The position numbers and the translations under genes were made by a program. This document shows positions 49,014-58,251 of a stretch of 64,000 nt of DNA, piece by piece. Below the pieces are notes generated by a model that worked only from the letters and a program-made list of their open reading frames with translations, ran no database searches and was not told the DNA's origin. Source of the stretch: Streptomyces sp. HUAS YS2 (GTDB lineage Bacteria > Actinomycetota > Actinomycetes > Streptomycetales > Streptomycetaceae); NCBI RefSeq assembly GCF_033343995.1, contig NZ_CP137573.1, forward strand, positions 7,163,001 to 7,227,000. The letters run 5' to 3'. Position 1 is the stretch's first letter; every line of letters begins with the position of its first letter.

Positions 49014-49473
49014 GTTTCCGGTCCAGGCCGCGCATCGCGTCGCGGAAGGACTTGCCGACGCCCGGGCGGGCCAGCCGCATCACCAGGCGGCAGGCGGCCG
49101 GCCCGTCCACGGCCATCGTCCAGCGTACGCGGGTGCCCGCCCCGGCGGGGGAGAGCACCCAGTCCTCCAGCATGGCCGTCACGCCGGGCGCGTTGGTCTC
49201 GTCGATCCGGTAGGCGTACCGGGCGCCCGGCTCGGCGGCCATGATCGTCTCCTGGAAGCGGATCCCGCCGCGCAGGCGTACGGTCCGGCCGGCACCGCCG
49301 TCGGTCGGCGTCGCGGACAGCACCGCGGCGAACCAGTCGGGGGTGCTCTCCAACTCCTCGGCCAGTGCCGTGTAGACGGCCGGCGGCGCAGCGGCCAGGT
49401 CGGCCGTGAACTCCAGGCGTACGGGGGCGGACGAGACGAAGTCGAGTTCCACGGGCCTGAGTCGGCGGGGCAT
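48973..49473 (-). CDS. SRPBCC-family protein
   Basis: 166 residues from ATG 49473 behind GGAGG (8 nt). START/polyketide-cyclase-like opening VRLEFTADLAAAPPAVYTALAEELESTPDWF and SPAGAGTRVRWTMAVDGPAA. It probably binds a hydrophobic ligand. Its 3' 41 bp overlap the convergent PLP gene. Confidence 0.8.
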   Translation of the reverse strand: MPRRLRPVELDFVSSAPVRLEFTADLAAAPPAVYTALAEELESTPDWFAAVLSATPTDGGAGRTVRLRGGIRFQETIMAAEPGARYAYRIDETNAPGVTAMLEDWVLSPAGAGTRVRWTMAVDGPAACRLVMRLARPGVGKSFRDAMRGLDRKLTPARTPSPGTGR

Positions 49474-49604
49474 GGGACCGTACCTCCAGGGGCGGGCCGA
49501 AAGTCCGCACACCATAGCTGGCACACCGTCAGATTCCCAGGGAGGATTCCCGCCTGCCGGGAATCGCGCGACACCCGTGAGCCCCCTCGCGGGACCCCCT
49601 GCCG

Positions 49605-50042
49605 TCAGCCCCTCAGCAGCGCGTCCATCGCCCGCCCGAACAGCATCCGTCCCGCCGCGTTCAGCAACGGGTCGGCGGCGCGCGGCAGTCCGCGCAGCCG
49701 CAGGTCCTCCGTCCACACCACCCGGCTGCCGCCGCCCGGTGCCTCGCGCACCTCGATCACGGCCCAGCCGAGCACCGTCCGGCCGTGCTTCTCGAGGCGG
49801 CACACGCCCGGCGACCCCGCCTTCGGCGGCTCCCAGCGGACCACCTCCATCGGGTCGTCGAAGCCCGCCCGCCCGATCCCGGTGCGCGCCGTGAACCGCG
49901 TGCCCACCCCCGTACCGCCGGGCGTGAGGACCCGGGTCCGGGTGAACGGCACCCGTTCCCCGTGGGCCGGCCAGTCCGTCAGCCGGCGCCACGCCTCGCC
50001 GGGCGCCAGCGCGGTGGCCCGCTCGATCCGGAAGAGGGTCAC
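49605..50042 (-). CDS. SRPBCC-family protein
   Basis: 145 residues from GTG 50042, which overlaps the DeoR stop (GTGA). The opening FRIERATALAPGEAWRRLTDWPAHGERVPFTRTRVL and VRWEPPKAGSPGVCRLEKHGRTVLGWAVIEV belong to the polyketide-cyclase/START-like fold. Ligand unknown. It shares an operon with DeoR upstream. Confidence 0.82.
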   Translation of the reverse strand: MTLFRIERATALAPGEAWRRLTDWPAHGERVPFTRTRVLTPGGTGVGTRFTARTGIGRAGFDDPMEVVRWEPPKAGSPGVCRLEKHGRTVLGWAVIEVREAPGGGSRVVWTEDLRLRGLPRAADPLLNAAGRMLFGRAMDALLRG

Positions 50043-50890
50043 ACCCCGGCCCCGGGCTCGTCGACCGGTCCGTCCGGCCCCGCCACCAGCAGGCCCGGTA
50101 CGTGCTCCGCCATGTCCGCGCGGGTCCGCGACGACAGGCCCGCGTCCGTCACCAGCGTGTCCACCTCGTCCAGCGTCGCGAACGAACTCAGGCCCACCGT
50201 GCCCCACTTGGTGTGGTCGGCCACCACCACGACCCGGCGCGCCGAACGCATCAGCCGCCGGTTCGTCTCCGCCTCGGCCAGGTTCGGCGTCGACAGGCCC
50301 GCCTCCACCGAGATCCCGTGCACCCCCAGGAACAGCACGTCGAAGTGGAGCGAGGCGATCGCCCGGTCCGCGACCGGCCCGACCAGCGCGTCCGACGGCG
50401 TCCGCACCCCGCCGGTCAGCACCACCGTCGCCGCGCCGGGGCGCGCCGCTCCCGACGGGCCCGGCGGCTGCGCCGCGTGGAACACGTCCGCGACGCGCAC
50501 CGAGTTCGTCACCACGGTCAGGTCCGGCACCTCGAGCAGGTGCTGCGCCAGCGTGTACGTCGTCGTCCCGCCCGACAGCGCGATCGCGCTGCCCGGAGCG
50601 GCCATCGCCGCGGCCGCCCGCGCGATGTCCTCCTTCGCGCCCGGCTCCAGCGTCGACTTGGCCTCGAACCCGGGCTCGTGCGTGCTCGGCTCGGCCACCG
50701 GAACCGCCCCGCCGTGCACCTTCTCCACCAGACCCTGCCGGGTCAGCGCGTCCAGATCCCGGCGCACGGTCATGTCGGAAACGTTGAGCCGCCGGGTCAG
50801 TTCGTTGACCCGGACGCCCCCACGCCGCCGTACCTCGTCGAGAATCAGGGCGCGCCGCTGCTCCGCGAGGAGGTTCTGATTGTCGCTCAC
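50039..50890 (-). CDS. DeoR/GlpR-family transcriptional regulator
   Basis: 283 residues from GTG 50890 (VSDNQNLLAEQRRALILDEVRRRGG). HTH is VNELTRRLNVSDMTVRRDLDALTRQGLV, and the C-terminal sugar-phosphate sensor has ALSGGTTTYTLAQHL, LTGGVRTPSDALVGP and VVVADHTKWG. These repressors respond to phosphorylated sugars. No sugar gene is adjacent, so the target may lie elsewhere. GTGA-coupled to the SRPBCC gene. Confidence 0.9.
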   Translation of the reverse strand: MSDNQNLLAEQRRALILDEVRRRGGVRVNELTRRLNVSDMTVRRDLDALTRQGLVEKVHGGAVPVAEPSTHEPGFEAKSTLEPGAKEDIARAAAAMAAPGSAIALSGGTTTYTLAQHLLEVPDLTVVTNSVRVADVFHAAQPPGPSGAARPGAATVVLTGGVRTPSDALVGPVADRAIASLHFDVLFLGVHGISVEAGLSTPNLAEAETNRRLMRSARRVVVVADHTKWGTVGLSSFATLDEVDTLVTDAGLSSRTRADMAEHVPGLLVAGPDGPVDEPGAGV

Positions 50891-51015
50891 CGCCGGGGCC
50901 GGTCCTTCCAGAGGGGATTTGGTGCGGATGGCGGCCGACCCCTGCGCGGGACCGCGCCGATCCGCGATTCTGTTCCTGCCGTCGAATCCTCCCATCCAGA
51001 GAGTGAGTCACCGAA

Positions 51016-53442
51016 GTGTCCCCTGCCACACCGGCCCCGCAGAGCGGGGGCGCGGCACTCGAACTGCTCGTCCACGGCGTCGGCGGAGCCACCCCGCAGG
51101 ACATGCTCGACGACCCGCGCACCGTCCGGATCACCGGCGACGCCACCGCGGCCATGCACCGCCGCGGCGCCGACCTCGACGCCGAGGACCACCCCGAGCG
51201 CTACGCCGAACAGCCGGTCCCGGAGGCCTACTGCTGGTCCAACCTCACCTCCGGCAACGGCACCCGGGCCCTGTGGCTGCTGCTCCTGCCGTTCATGGTC
51301 GCCAACCTCGCGCACTGGATGCGCCCGCCGGCCGGGGGCCGGCGCGGCACCGTCCGGCTGTACGGCGTCCTGGTGCGGCTGCTCGCCCTCACCCTCACCG
51401 TGCTGCTCACCGCCGCCGCCTGCGAGGTCGCCCTCGACCTGACGGCCTGGCAGTGCGCCGGCTCCACGGCGTGCGTCGTCGACCGCTCCTGGCTCGGCTT
51501 CCTGGCCGCGGACCGGGGCGGCTGGTGGTCGCAGCCCGGCCGCCGCCTCGCCCTCGCCGCCGTCGTGCCCGTCGCCCTCGTCGGCCTGCTCTGGTACCTC
51601 TCCAACCGCACCTGGAGCGCGTACGAGGCGCAGCGCCCGCCCACCGGGTACGACGACGTCGCCACGCCGCCGCCCGGCACCCCTGACCCCGAAGGCGAGC
51701 CCCGGCCCCGCCCCGCACTCGGCCGCCCCGGCTTCTGGTACGGCCGCCGGCTCGTCGCCCGGCTGCGCGCCGCGCACACCGCCGCGGGCTTCCTCACCGT
51801 CGCCGCCGCGGTGTGCGGCGCGGCCGCCCGCCACGACCGGGAGTCCGGGAGCACGGCCCTCGCCGCACTCGCCTGGACGCTGGAGGCCGCCCTCGCGGCC
51901 GCCGGTCTCGTCTGCCTCTTGGTGGTGTGCCGCCGCGGCCGCAGCGAGAAGCGGGTCGACCACGTCGTCGACCGCACCCTCGTCGCCGCGCTGCCCACCG
52001 TCTCGCTGATCCTGCTCGCCGCCGCCCTCGTGTACGCCGCCTGGTCCCGCCCCGGCTGGCAGTCCGCCGGAACCCTGCCCGGCGACGCCACCTTCGGCGT
52101 CCTCGTGCTCTCCCAGGGCGCGCTCGTCGTCGCCCTCGGCGTCGTCGCCCTGGCCCTATACCGCAGCGACCCGGATCCGCGCACCGCCATGTACGGCCTC
52201 GGCGGCCCCGCCGTCGCCATGCTCGCCTGCGCCCTCGGCGGCGTCATGACGGGTGGCGTCGCCCAGCGCGTCGCCGACTGGCTGGACGGCCCCGGCACCC
52301 CCGGCGCCGGCGGCGGCCGGATCGTCGGCCCGCCGGTGCTGCTCAGCTGGCAGGCGTCGGTCATCCCCGTCCTGCTGCTCGTCCTCGTCGTGCCCTGCGC
52401 GGTCCTCGCCGTCCGCACCACGCTGGCCGCCCGCCGGTACGCCGCCGCCGTCGACGTCGACTACGGCGTCGAGACCCCCGACCCCGTCCGCACCCGGCGC
52501 ATCGCCTCGACCCGCGCCGCCGCCGGACTCACCGACGCCGCGCCCGGCCTCGTCGGCATCGTCTCCGGGGCCACCCTGCTGCTCGGCGCGGGCGCCGTGG
52601 CCGGCGCCTGGTCCAGCGGGAACGTCCCCGGCCGGGCCTTCGAGGGCGCCCACCCGGTGATCGCCTCAGCCGCCGACACGGCCCAGGCCACCGGCTCCTG
52701 GCTGATCGGCTTCGGCTTCATACTCTTCGTCACCTGGGGCCGGCGCGCCTACAAGGACGCCTCCGCCCGCCGCACCATCGGCATCCTGTGGGACGTCGGC
52801 ACCTTCTGGCCGCGCGCCGCCCACCCGTTCGCCCCGCCCTGCTACGCCGAGCGGGCCGTGCCCGACCTGACCTGGCGGATGAGCTCGTGGACCCGCACCA
52901 CCGGCGGCCGGCTGGTGATCTCGGGCCACTCCCAGGGCAGTGTGCTGGCCGCCGCCGCGGTCTGGCAACTGCCCGCCCACACCCGGCGCCGGGTCGCGCT
53001 GCTCACCTACGGCTCCCCGCTGGAACGGCTCTACGGCCGTTGGTTCCCCGCCTACTTCGGCCCGCACCAGTTGCGCGCCCTGCACGGCGAGGTGCACTGC
53101 TGGCGCAACCTGTACCGCGCGACCGACCCGATCGGCGGCCCGGTCCGGGTCCCCGCCGACGGCGACAAACCGGCCGTCGACCGGGACGCCCTGCTCGACC
53201 CGCTGGTCTACGGCCGTGACCACGCGCACCCGCTGCCAGAACCCGTCCTCGGCCACTCCGACTACCAGGCCGACCCGGCGTTCGCCGCCGAACGGACCGC
53301 CCTGCTCGACCGGTTGCCCCCGGCCCTGCCCCGGCAGCGCTCCGACGAACCAGCCGATCAGGGCGGTTCAGGAGGTCGGGGCCCGGCCGAGGGCCACGGC
53401 AGTTCCGAGGGTCACGGCAGTTCGGGCAGGTCCTCCGGGTAG
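51016..53442 (+). CDS. Large membrane-embedded alpha/beta-hydrolase-like protein
   Basis: 808 residues from GTG 51016. It opens with LELLVHGVGGATPQDML, a lipase-like HG motif, then about ten membrane helices (residues 75-580) with loops. The C-terminal cytosolic part has GHSQGS with nucleophile S639 followed by VLAAAAVWQLP. Similar proteins occur in Streptomyces as uncharacterised membrane proteins. Possibly a lipid or cell-wall esterase; unknown. Its 3' 31 bp overlap the AAA+ gene. Confidence 0.65.
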   Translation: MSPATPAPQSGGAALELLVHGVGGATPQDMLDDPRTVRITGDATAAMHRRGADLDAEDHPERYAEQPVPEAYCWSNLTSGNGTRALWLLLLPFMVANLAHWMRPPAGGRRGTVRLYGVLVRLLALTLTVLLTAAACEVALDLTAWQCAGSTACVVDRSWLGFLAADRGGWWSQPGRRLALAAVVPVALVGLLWYLSNRTWSAYEAQRPPTGYDDVATPPPGTPDPEGEPRPRPALGRPGFWYGRRLVARLRAAHTAAGFLTVAAAVCGAAARHDRESGSTALAALAWTLEAALAAAGLVCLLVVCRRGRSEKRVDHVVDRTLVAALPTVSLILLAAALVYAAWSRPGWQSAGTLPGDATFGVLVLSQGALVVALGVVALALYRSDPDPRTAMYGLGGPAVAMLACALGGVMTGGVAQRVADWLDGPGTPGAGGGRIVGPPVLLSWQASVIPVLLLVLVVPCAVLAVRTTLAARRYAAAVDVDYGVETPDPVRTRRIASTRAAAGLTDAAPGLVGIVSGATLLLGAGAVAGAWSSGNVPGRAFEGAHPVIASAADTAQATGSWLIGFGFILFVTWGRRAYKDASARRTIGILWDVGTFWPRAAHPFAPPCYAERAVPDLTWRMSSWTRTTGGRLVISGHSQGSVLAAAAVWQLPAHTRRRVALLTYGSPLERLYGRWFPAYFGPHQLRALHGEVHCWRNLYRATDPIGGPVRVPADGDKPAVDRDALLDPLVYGRDHAHPLPEPVLGHSDYQADPAFAAERTALLDRLPPALPRQRSDEPADQGGSGGRGPAEGHGSSEGHGSSGRSSG

Positions 53443-55838
53443 AGCAGGGTCAGGTCGTCCGTGCTCGCCTCGGCGAGCGCGGCGACCCGGCCCGCGTGCC
53501 GTTCCACCATCGACTCGAAGGTCTGCCGGGCGGTCCGGCCGTTGCCGAACGCCGGGCCCTTCGGCAGCTCCGTGAAGTACTTCAGCAGCGCCTCGGACGT
53601 GCCCTCGGCCAGCCGGTACTCGTGCTCGTCGGCCTGCTGTCCGACGATCCGCAGCAGTTCGTCCGGCACGTAGTCGCTGAACGAGATGGTCCGTGAGAAA
53701 CGGGACGCCACACCGGGGTTGACGGTCAGGAACCGCTCCATCTCCGCCGTGTACCCGGCCACGATGACGACCACCGCGTCCCGGTGGTCCTCCATCAGCT
53801 TGACCAGGGTGTCGATCGCCTCGCGCCCGAAGTCCCGTCCGGAGTCCTCCGGGGACAGCGCGTACGCCTCGTCCACGAACAGCACCCCGCCGCGCGCCCG
53901 GTCGAACGCCTCCTGGGTGCGGATCGCCGTCGAGCCGATGTGCTCGCCGACCAGGTCGACCCGGGACACCTCGACCAGGTGGCCGCGCTCCAGGACGCCG
54001 AGCGAGGCGAGGATCTCGCCGTACAGCCGGGCCACGGTCGTCTTGCCGGTGCCCGGGTTGCCGGTGAAGACCAGATGGCGGCGGACCGAGGCCGCCTTCA
54101 GGCCGGCCTCCTGACGCCGCCGGCCCACCTCGATCATGTTGGTGAGCGTGCGGACCTCGTGCTTGACGCTGTCCAGGCCCACGAGCGCGTCCAGTTCGCC
54201 GAGCACGTCCTGTGAGGACCGCGCGCCGACGGGCTCGGCCGGGGGCTCCGCGGCCGGGATCGGCGCGGGCGCCGCCACGGCGGGGGAGCGCGGCGCGGGG
54301 ACCGTGCCGAGCAACCCGCTCGTCTGCGTCGCCGTCAGCACGCCTCCGGTGTCGGCCGGGGCCTTGCGCACCCCGCTCTCGTCACTGGTGCAGTCCTCCA
54401 CGGTCGGCCCGTCCTGCGGGAACTCGTAACCGCCGCGCGCGCACCGCTCCGTACGGCACTTGCGCAGCGTGGTGCGGCAGCCGTCCATCACATGGAAGCC
54501 GTACCCGCCGCTGCCGGTCACCCGGCAGCCCAGGAACGAACCGCGGCCCTCCGCCGAGACGTAGAAACCGGCCTCGGCCGGCGAGGTCACCGTGACCCGG
54601 TCGATCGTCGGGTCGGCGCCCTTGGTGACGATGACGCCGGTCTGCACCGCGTCGATGGTGCAGCCGCCGAGCGTGCCGCCGCTGCCGTGGTCCCGGAACC
54701 AGGCCCCGGTGGAGGCCTCCCGGATCCGGCAGTCGTCGAGCTGCGCCGAGGCTCCGTCGCTGACCGACACCGCCGTGTTGCGCACCTGCGACAGGTCGCT
54801 GTCGACGACGTCGACCCGCGAGCCGCGGTCCAGCACGAACAGCGCGTCCGGCACGTCGTGGACCCGGCAGGCGTCGAGCACGGCCGTCGCGCCGTCGCTG
54901 ACCCACACAGCCGGGTAGTCGCCCGTACTGTCGTGGATCTCGCACTGGTTGGCGTCCACCCGGGTGCCCGGATCCCACACGGAGAGCCCGTTGCGGCCGA
55001 AGCGGCGGACGGTCGACCGGGTCAGCGTGAGCACCGAGCGCGAGCGCAGGTCGACCGCGTTCTCGGGGATGTCGTGGATGTCGCAGTCGGCGAGGTTCAG
55101 CACCGCGTCGGTGTCGAGCGTGACGCCGTCGGCGGAGGTGCGGTGCACCGAGGAGTCGGTGAGGTGGGCCGTGCCGCGCGCGGTGATCTGGACGCCGGTG
55201 CCCTTGATCTCGTACACCTCGCAGCCGATGCCCTCCAGGGCGCTGCCCTCCCCGGTCACGGTGATGCCCGCGCCCGAGGCGTGGTGGATCCGGCAGCGTT
55301 CGAGCCGCGGATGGGCGGCTCCGCGCACCGAGACCCCGGACTGGCCCGCGGAGACGATCTCGCACTCCTCGAACACCCCGCCCGCGCCGTCGAGCACCGC
55401 GAGCCCGACGCCGGCCGGATTGTCGACGGTGCAGCGGCGCACGGTGGGGCGGGCGGCCCCGCGCACCTCGAGCCCGGCCGCCGAGCGGGTCACGATCCGC
55501 AGCCCGAGCAGCTCCGGGGTGCCGTCCTCGACGAGCAGCGCGGGCGCCGCCGCGTCCTGACCCTCGACGTGCAGGTCCTGGACGGTCGCGGACGCGCGTA
55601 CGGTGAGCGGCACTCCGTCCACCGGCGCGATCCGCACCGAGCCGGTCTGGCCCTCCGGGCCGCGCAGGGTGACGGCCCGTCGGATCACCAGGTTCTCCCG
55701 GTAGGTGCCGGGGGCGACCGTGAGGACGTCGCCGTCCGCCGCGGCCTCCAGGGCGGCGGCGAGGGAGGCGTACTCACCCGTGCGGCGCCGCCACCGCGAT
55801 GTGCCGGTGTGCGTCACCTGGACCGTGCCCTGTGCCAT
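53412..55838 (-). CDS. Right-handed beta-helix protein fused to CbxX/EccA-type AAA+ ATPase
   Basis: 808 residues from ATG 55838. Residues about 20-470 form a parallel beta-helix with repeats such as GLEVRGAARPTVRRCTVDNPAGVGLAVLDGAGGVFEECEI. A Pro/Ala linker follows, then an AAA+ domain with Walker A GNPGTGKTT, Walker B GVLFVDEAYAL and an arginine-finger region SRFSRTISF. This AAA type is the CbxX/EccA class, known from RuBisCO activation and ESX secretion. No ESX genes are adjacent. No signal peptide, so it is cytosolic. The job is unknown. Confidence 0.82.
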   Translation of the reverse strand: MAQGTVQVTHTGTSRWRRRTGEYASLAAALEAAADGDVLTVAPGTYRENLVIRRAVTLRGPEGQTGSVRIAPVDGVPLTVRASATVQDLHVEGQDAAAPALLVEDGTPELLGLRIVTRSAAGLEVRGAARPTVRRCTVDNPAGVGLAVLDGAGGVFEECEIVSAGQSGVSVRGAAHPRLERCRIHHASGAGITVTGEGSALEGIGCEVYEIKGTGVQITARGTAHLTDSSVHRTSADGVTLDTDAVLNLADCDIHDIPENAVDLRSRSVLTLTRSTVRRFGRNGLSVWDPGTRVDANQCEIHDSTGDYPAVWVSDGATAVLDACRVHDVPDALFVLDRGSRVDVVDSDLSQVRNTAVSVSDGASAQLDDCRIREASTGAWFRDHGSGGTLGGCTIDAVQTGVIVTKGADPTIDRVTVTSPAEAGFYVSAEGRGSFLGCRVTGSGGYGFHVMDGCRTTLRKCRTERCARGGYEFPQDGPTVEDCTSDESGVRKAPADTGGVLTATQTSGLLGTVPAPRSPAVAAPAPIPAAEPPAEPVGARSSQDVLGELDALVGLDSVKHEVRTLTNMIEVGRRRQEAGLKAASVRRHLVFTGNPGTGKTTVARLYGEILASLGVLERGHLVEVSRVDLVGEHIGSTAIRTQEAFDRARGGVLFVDEAYALSPEDSGRDFGREAIDTLVKLMEDHRDAVVVIVAGYTAEMERFLTVNPGVASRFSRTISFSDYVPDELLRIVGQQADEHEYRLAEGTSEALLKYFTELPKGPAFGNGRTARQTFESMVERHAGRVAALAEASTDDLTLLYPEDLPELP

Positions 55839-55942
55839 GGGTGTGTCCTGCCCCCGCCTCATGCGTCCTCGCTGATCCGATGCCCCACCGTAGCGCGCGC
55901 GGCGCGGCCGGGTTGACGGGTCCGCCCCGGTGGCCGCGCGGC

Positions 55943-56551
55943 TCAGCTTCCCGTGCCGGCACGGCCCCAGTCGGGACCGCTCCGGGCCCAGTCGCGGTCC
56001 AGAACCGCGTACCGCCGGCGTACCAGTCCGCGTACGACCGTCCGCCGGACGAACTCGACCAGGACGGCGGCGAAGGAGGCCGCGCCGAGTCCCGCGAACA
56101 CCGCGTGCATCCGTGCCGCGTCGGGCGGCATCGGGGCCGTGACGGGCCGGCCGCCGCCGTCCGTCCAGATCGGGAAGGTGTCCCCGGCCCGGGGCGATCT
56201 TCGCAGGGTGGACACCTCGCCGGTCCGGGGGCCGCCGTCGGGGGCCGTCCAGCGCGCCACCACGGTGGTGCGCACGGAGTGTTGGCCGGACGCGTCGGGG
56301 TTCGTCACGGCCCGGGCGGGGGCGTCGGCCTCGCGCACCACGCGCGCCGTCGTCGGGTGCCGCTCCAGCTGCTGGGTGCGCGCGGCCCGCTGGAGCGAGC
56401 CGTCGGCCCGCACGCCGGCCCACAGTCCCAGCGCGGGCGCGGCCAGTACGAGCAGCAGGACGGCGACGCACGCGACCCAGGCCTCGACCAGGTCCGTGGT
56501 CCGGCGCAGGGGGTTGTGCCGCCAGCGCCAGAGCCCGGTGGCTGCCCGCAC
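55943..56551 (-). CDS. Rv1733c-like membrane protein
   Basis: 202 residues. GTG 56551 gives MRAATGLWRWRHNPLRRTTDLVEAW, the family opening, with GAGGGGG 8 nt before it; the 56560 start has no spacing. Two membrane helices (residues about 25-50 and 150-170) flank an extracellular domain. Function unknown; Rv1733c itself is a membrane antigen of Mycobacterium tuberculosis. Confidence 0.72.
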   Translation of the reverse strand: MRAATGLWRWRHNPLRRTTDLVEAWVACVAVLLLVLAAPALGLWAGVRADGSLQRAARTQQLERHPTTARVVREADAPARAVTNPDASGQHSVRTTVVARWTAPDGGPRTGEVSTLRRSPRAGDTFPIWTDGGGRPVTAPMPPDAARMHAVFAGLGAASFAAVLVEFVRRTVVRGLVRRRYAVLDRDWARSGPDWGRAGTGS

Positions 56552-56633
56552 GATCCACACCCCCCTCGGCTCACTGCTCCTGCAACGAGTGTGTCCCGGT
56601 GGCGGGTTCCCCGCCCGTCGGCGGGCGCGATCC

Positions 56634-57467
56634 TCAGTCGAGGATCTTGACCTCGTCGCCGGTCCGTACCATGCCGGTGTGCTCGGGCACCAGGTTCTGA
56701 CCGAAGATCAGCCGGTTGTCCTGGTTGCGGTGCCGCGCCAGGGTGCGCAGCGGCTCCTTGCCCCGCTCGCCGGTGAGCTGATCGGTCGTCGTCACCACGC
56801 AGCGGCCGCAGGTCCTGGCCACGCGGAAGGTGACCTCGCCGATCGCCAGCCGCGTCCAGCCGTCCTCGGCCCACGGAGCGGTGCCGTCGACGACGAGGTT
56901 GGGGCGGAAACGGTTCATCGGGAGCGGGCCCTCGTCCGAGTGGTCGCCCTGCGCGATCAGCGAGTTGAGGGCGTCCAGGGACGCGGACGTGGTCACCAGG
57001 AGCGGGTATCCGTCGGCGAAGGAGACCGTCTCGCCCGGCAGCGCGTACGCGGGATCGACCGGACGCCGCCGGGCCGGGTCGTCCATGTGCACCAGCCGGA
57101 CCTCGGCGTCCAGGTAGGCGCTGAACCAGGCGTCCGCCGCGCCGCCCGCCGGGACCGCCTCGACCGGGGTCTCGAAGACCTCCACCCGGATCGTGGCCGA
57201 CGGTTCCGGTACCTCCACCGTCAGCGGCTCCCGGCCGGGCGCGGACACGCGTATGTCCCCGCCCGCCAGGAGTTCCGCCGACGCCAACGCCATCCGCGGA
57301 TGACGGCGTTGGGTCACGACCTTGCCCGACGCGTCCACCACGGTCCAGCGGCGGTCACCGGCCAGTCCCCATGGCTGGACCTCCGCCTCGGCGGGCGCGA
57401 ACCCGCGCATCGCCTTGACCGGGTGGATGTGGACGGAGCGCAGCACAGGATTCGGCATGCCGACCAT
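56634..57467 (-). CDS. MOSC-domain protein (molybdenum-cofactor-binding type)
   Basis: 277 residues from ATG 57467 (GGAGCG upstream); ATG 57458 (MPNPVLRSVHIHPVKAMRG) is an alternative. The N-terminal beta-barrel has HPVKAMRG and LAGDRRW. The MOSC core shows MNRFRPNLVVDG and VARTCGRCVVTTTDQLTGERGKEPLRTLA, with Cys that would bind the molybdenum in mARC-type enzymes. It may use a ferredoxin-like partner. The true substrate is unknown. Confidence 0.85.
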   Translation of the reverse strand: MVGMPNPVLRSVHIHPVKAMRGFAPAEAEVQPWGLAGDRRWTVVDASGKVVTQRRHPRMALASAELLAGGDIRVSAPGREPLTVEVPEPSATIRVEVFETPVEAVPAGGAADAWFSAYLDAEVRLVHMDDPARRRPVDPAYALPGETVSFADGYPLLVTTSASLDALNSLIAQGDHSDEGPLPMNRFRPNLVVDGTAPWAEDGWTRLAIGEVTFRVARTCGRCVVTTTDQLTGERGKEPLRTLARHRNQDNRLIFGQNLVPEHTGMVRTGDEVKILD

Positions 57468-57496
57468 CTTGCCAGTCGCTCCGTACCCGGAGTCGG

Positions 57497-57967
57497 TCAG
57501 TACCCGCCGCCCTGGTACGGGCGGTTGTACGGGTCGTCGTACGGCGCGGGCGCCGGGACGGGCCGCGGGGCCGCCGGGCGCATGGCCTCGTAGCCGGTCG
57601 CCATCGGCCGCTGCGGCTGCGGCTGCTGTGGGCCCGGGTAGCCGCGCGGGCCGACGGGCTGCTGCGGGATGTACGGCGCCGGAGCGTGCTGCAGCGGGGC
57701 GGGGGCGACCGGCTGCATCTGCTGCGGGTAGCCGTACGCGCCGCTGTTGTAGGCCGGGGGCGCCGGGCTGGGGGCCGCCGGGAGGGCGGGAAGGGCCGCG
57801 GGGAGCGCCGGCAGGTAGCTGCTGCCGGTGTCGTACGCGGGGTTCACTCGGATCGGCGCGATCTGAGGCGTGCCCCGCTCCGCGACCAGGGAGTCGTAGA
57901 TCGGGGTGTCGGGGAACGACGTGGCGGAGTGGTAACCGCCGCCATAGGTGGCGCGGGGGGAGGTCAT
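57497..57967 (-). CDS. DUF6643 Pro/Gln/Tyr-rich protein
   Basis: 156 residues, MTSPRATYGGGYHSATSF then a Pro/Ala/Gln/Tyr-rich tail (PQQMQPVAPAPLQ, GYPGPQQPQPQ, PAPAPYDDPYNRPYQ). The start, with TAACTT 7 nt before the ATG (57980-57975), suggests a leaderless message. Disordered throughout; I recognise the family but know no function. It may be a flexible scaffold. Divergent from the TerD gene. Confidence 0.65.
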   Translation of the reverse strand: MTSPRATYGGGYHSATSFPDTPIYDSLVAERGTPQIAPIRVNPAYDTGSSYLPALPAALPALPAAPSPAPPAYNSGAYGYPQQMQPVAPAPLQHAPAPYIPQQPVGPRGYPGPQQPQPQRPMATGYEAMRPAAPRPVPAPAPYDDPYNRPYQGGGY

Positions 57968-57974
57968 GGCACAT

Positions 57975-57980
57975 AAGTTA
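57975..57980 (-). promoter_or_regulatory. Leaderless -10 of the DUF6643 gene
   Basis: TAACTT on the minus strand, 7 nt before ATG 57967. The remaining 270 bp to the TerD gene hold no other clear element. Confidence 0.55.
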
Positions 57981-58251
57981 AGCCCACGATGTGCTGGTTG
58001 GGGAGCCCGATAAGAGGGTTGTTTGACGCGTTCCGAGCGACCACTGATTCCCCAATGCGAGCGAACGTGACAAAAACGGGCGACAAGCAGGGCAATGATC
58101 GTGTAAAGGCCGAGCTGGAGGGGGGTTACCGGCGGGTCCCGGAGTGCACTTCGACAGGTCTTCACGACCACTTCCGCCCCGCGAGAAGGCTCCTTCGGAA
58201 TAAGTTGGCGTACGAAATCTCCGTGCACACGGACTCGCGATGGGGGCGATC

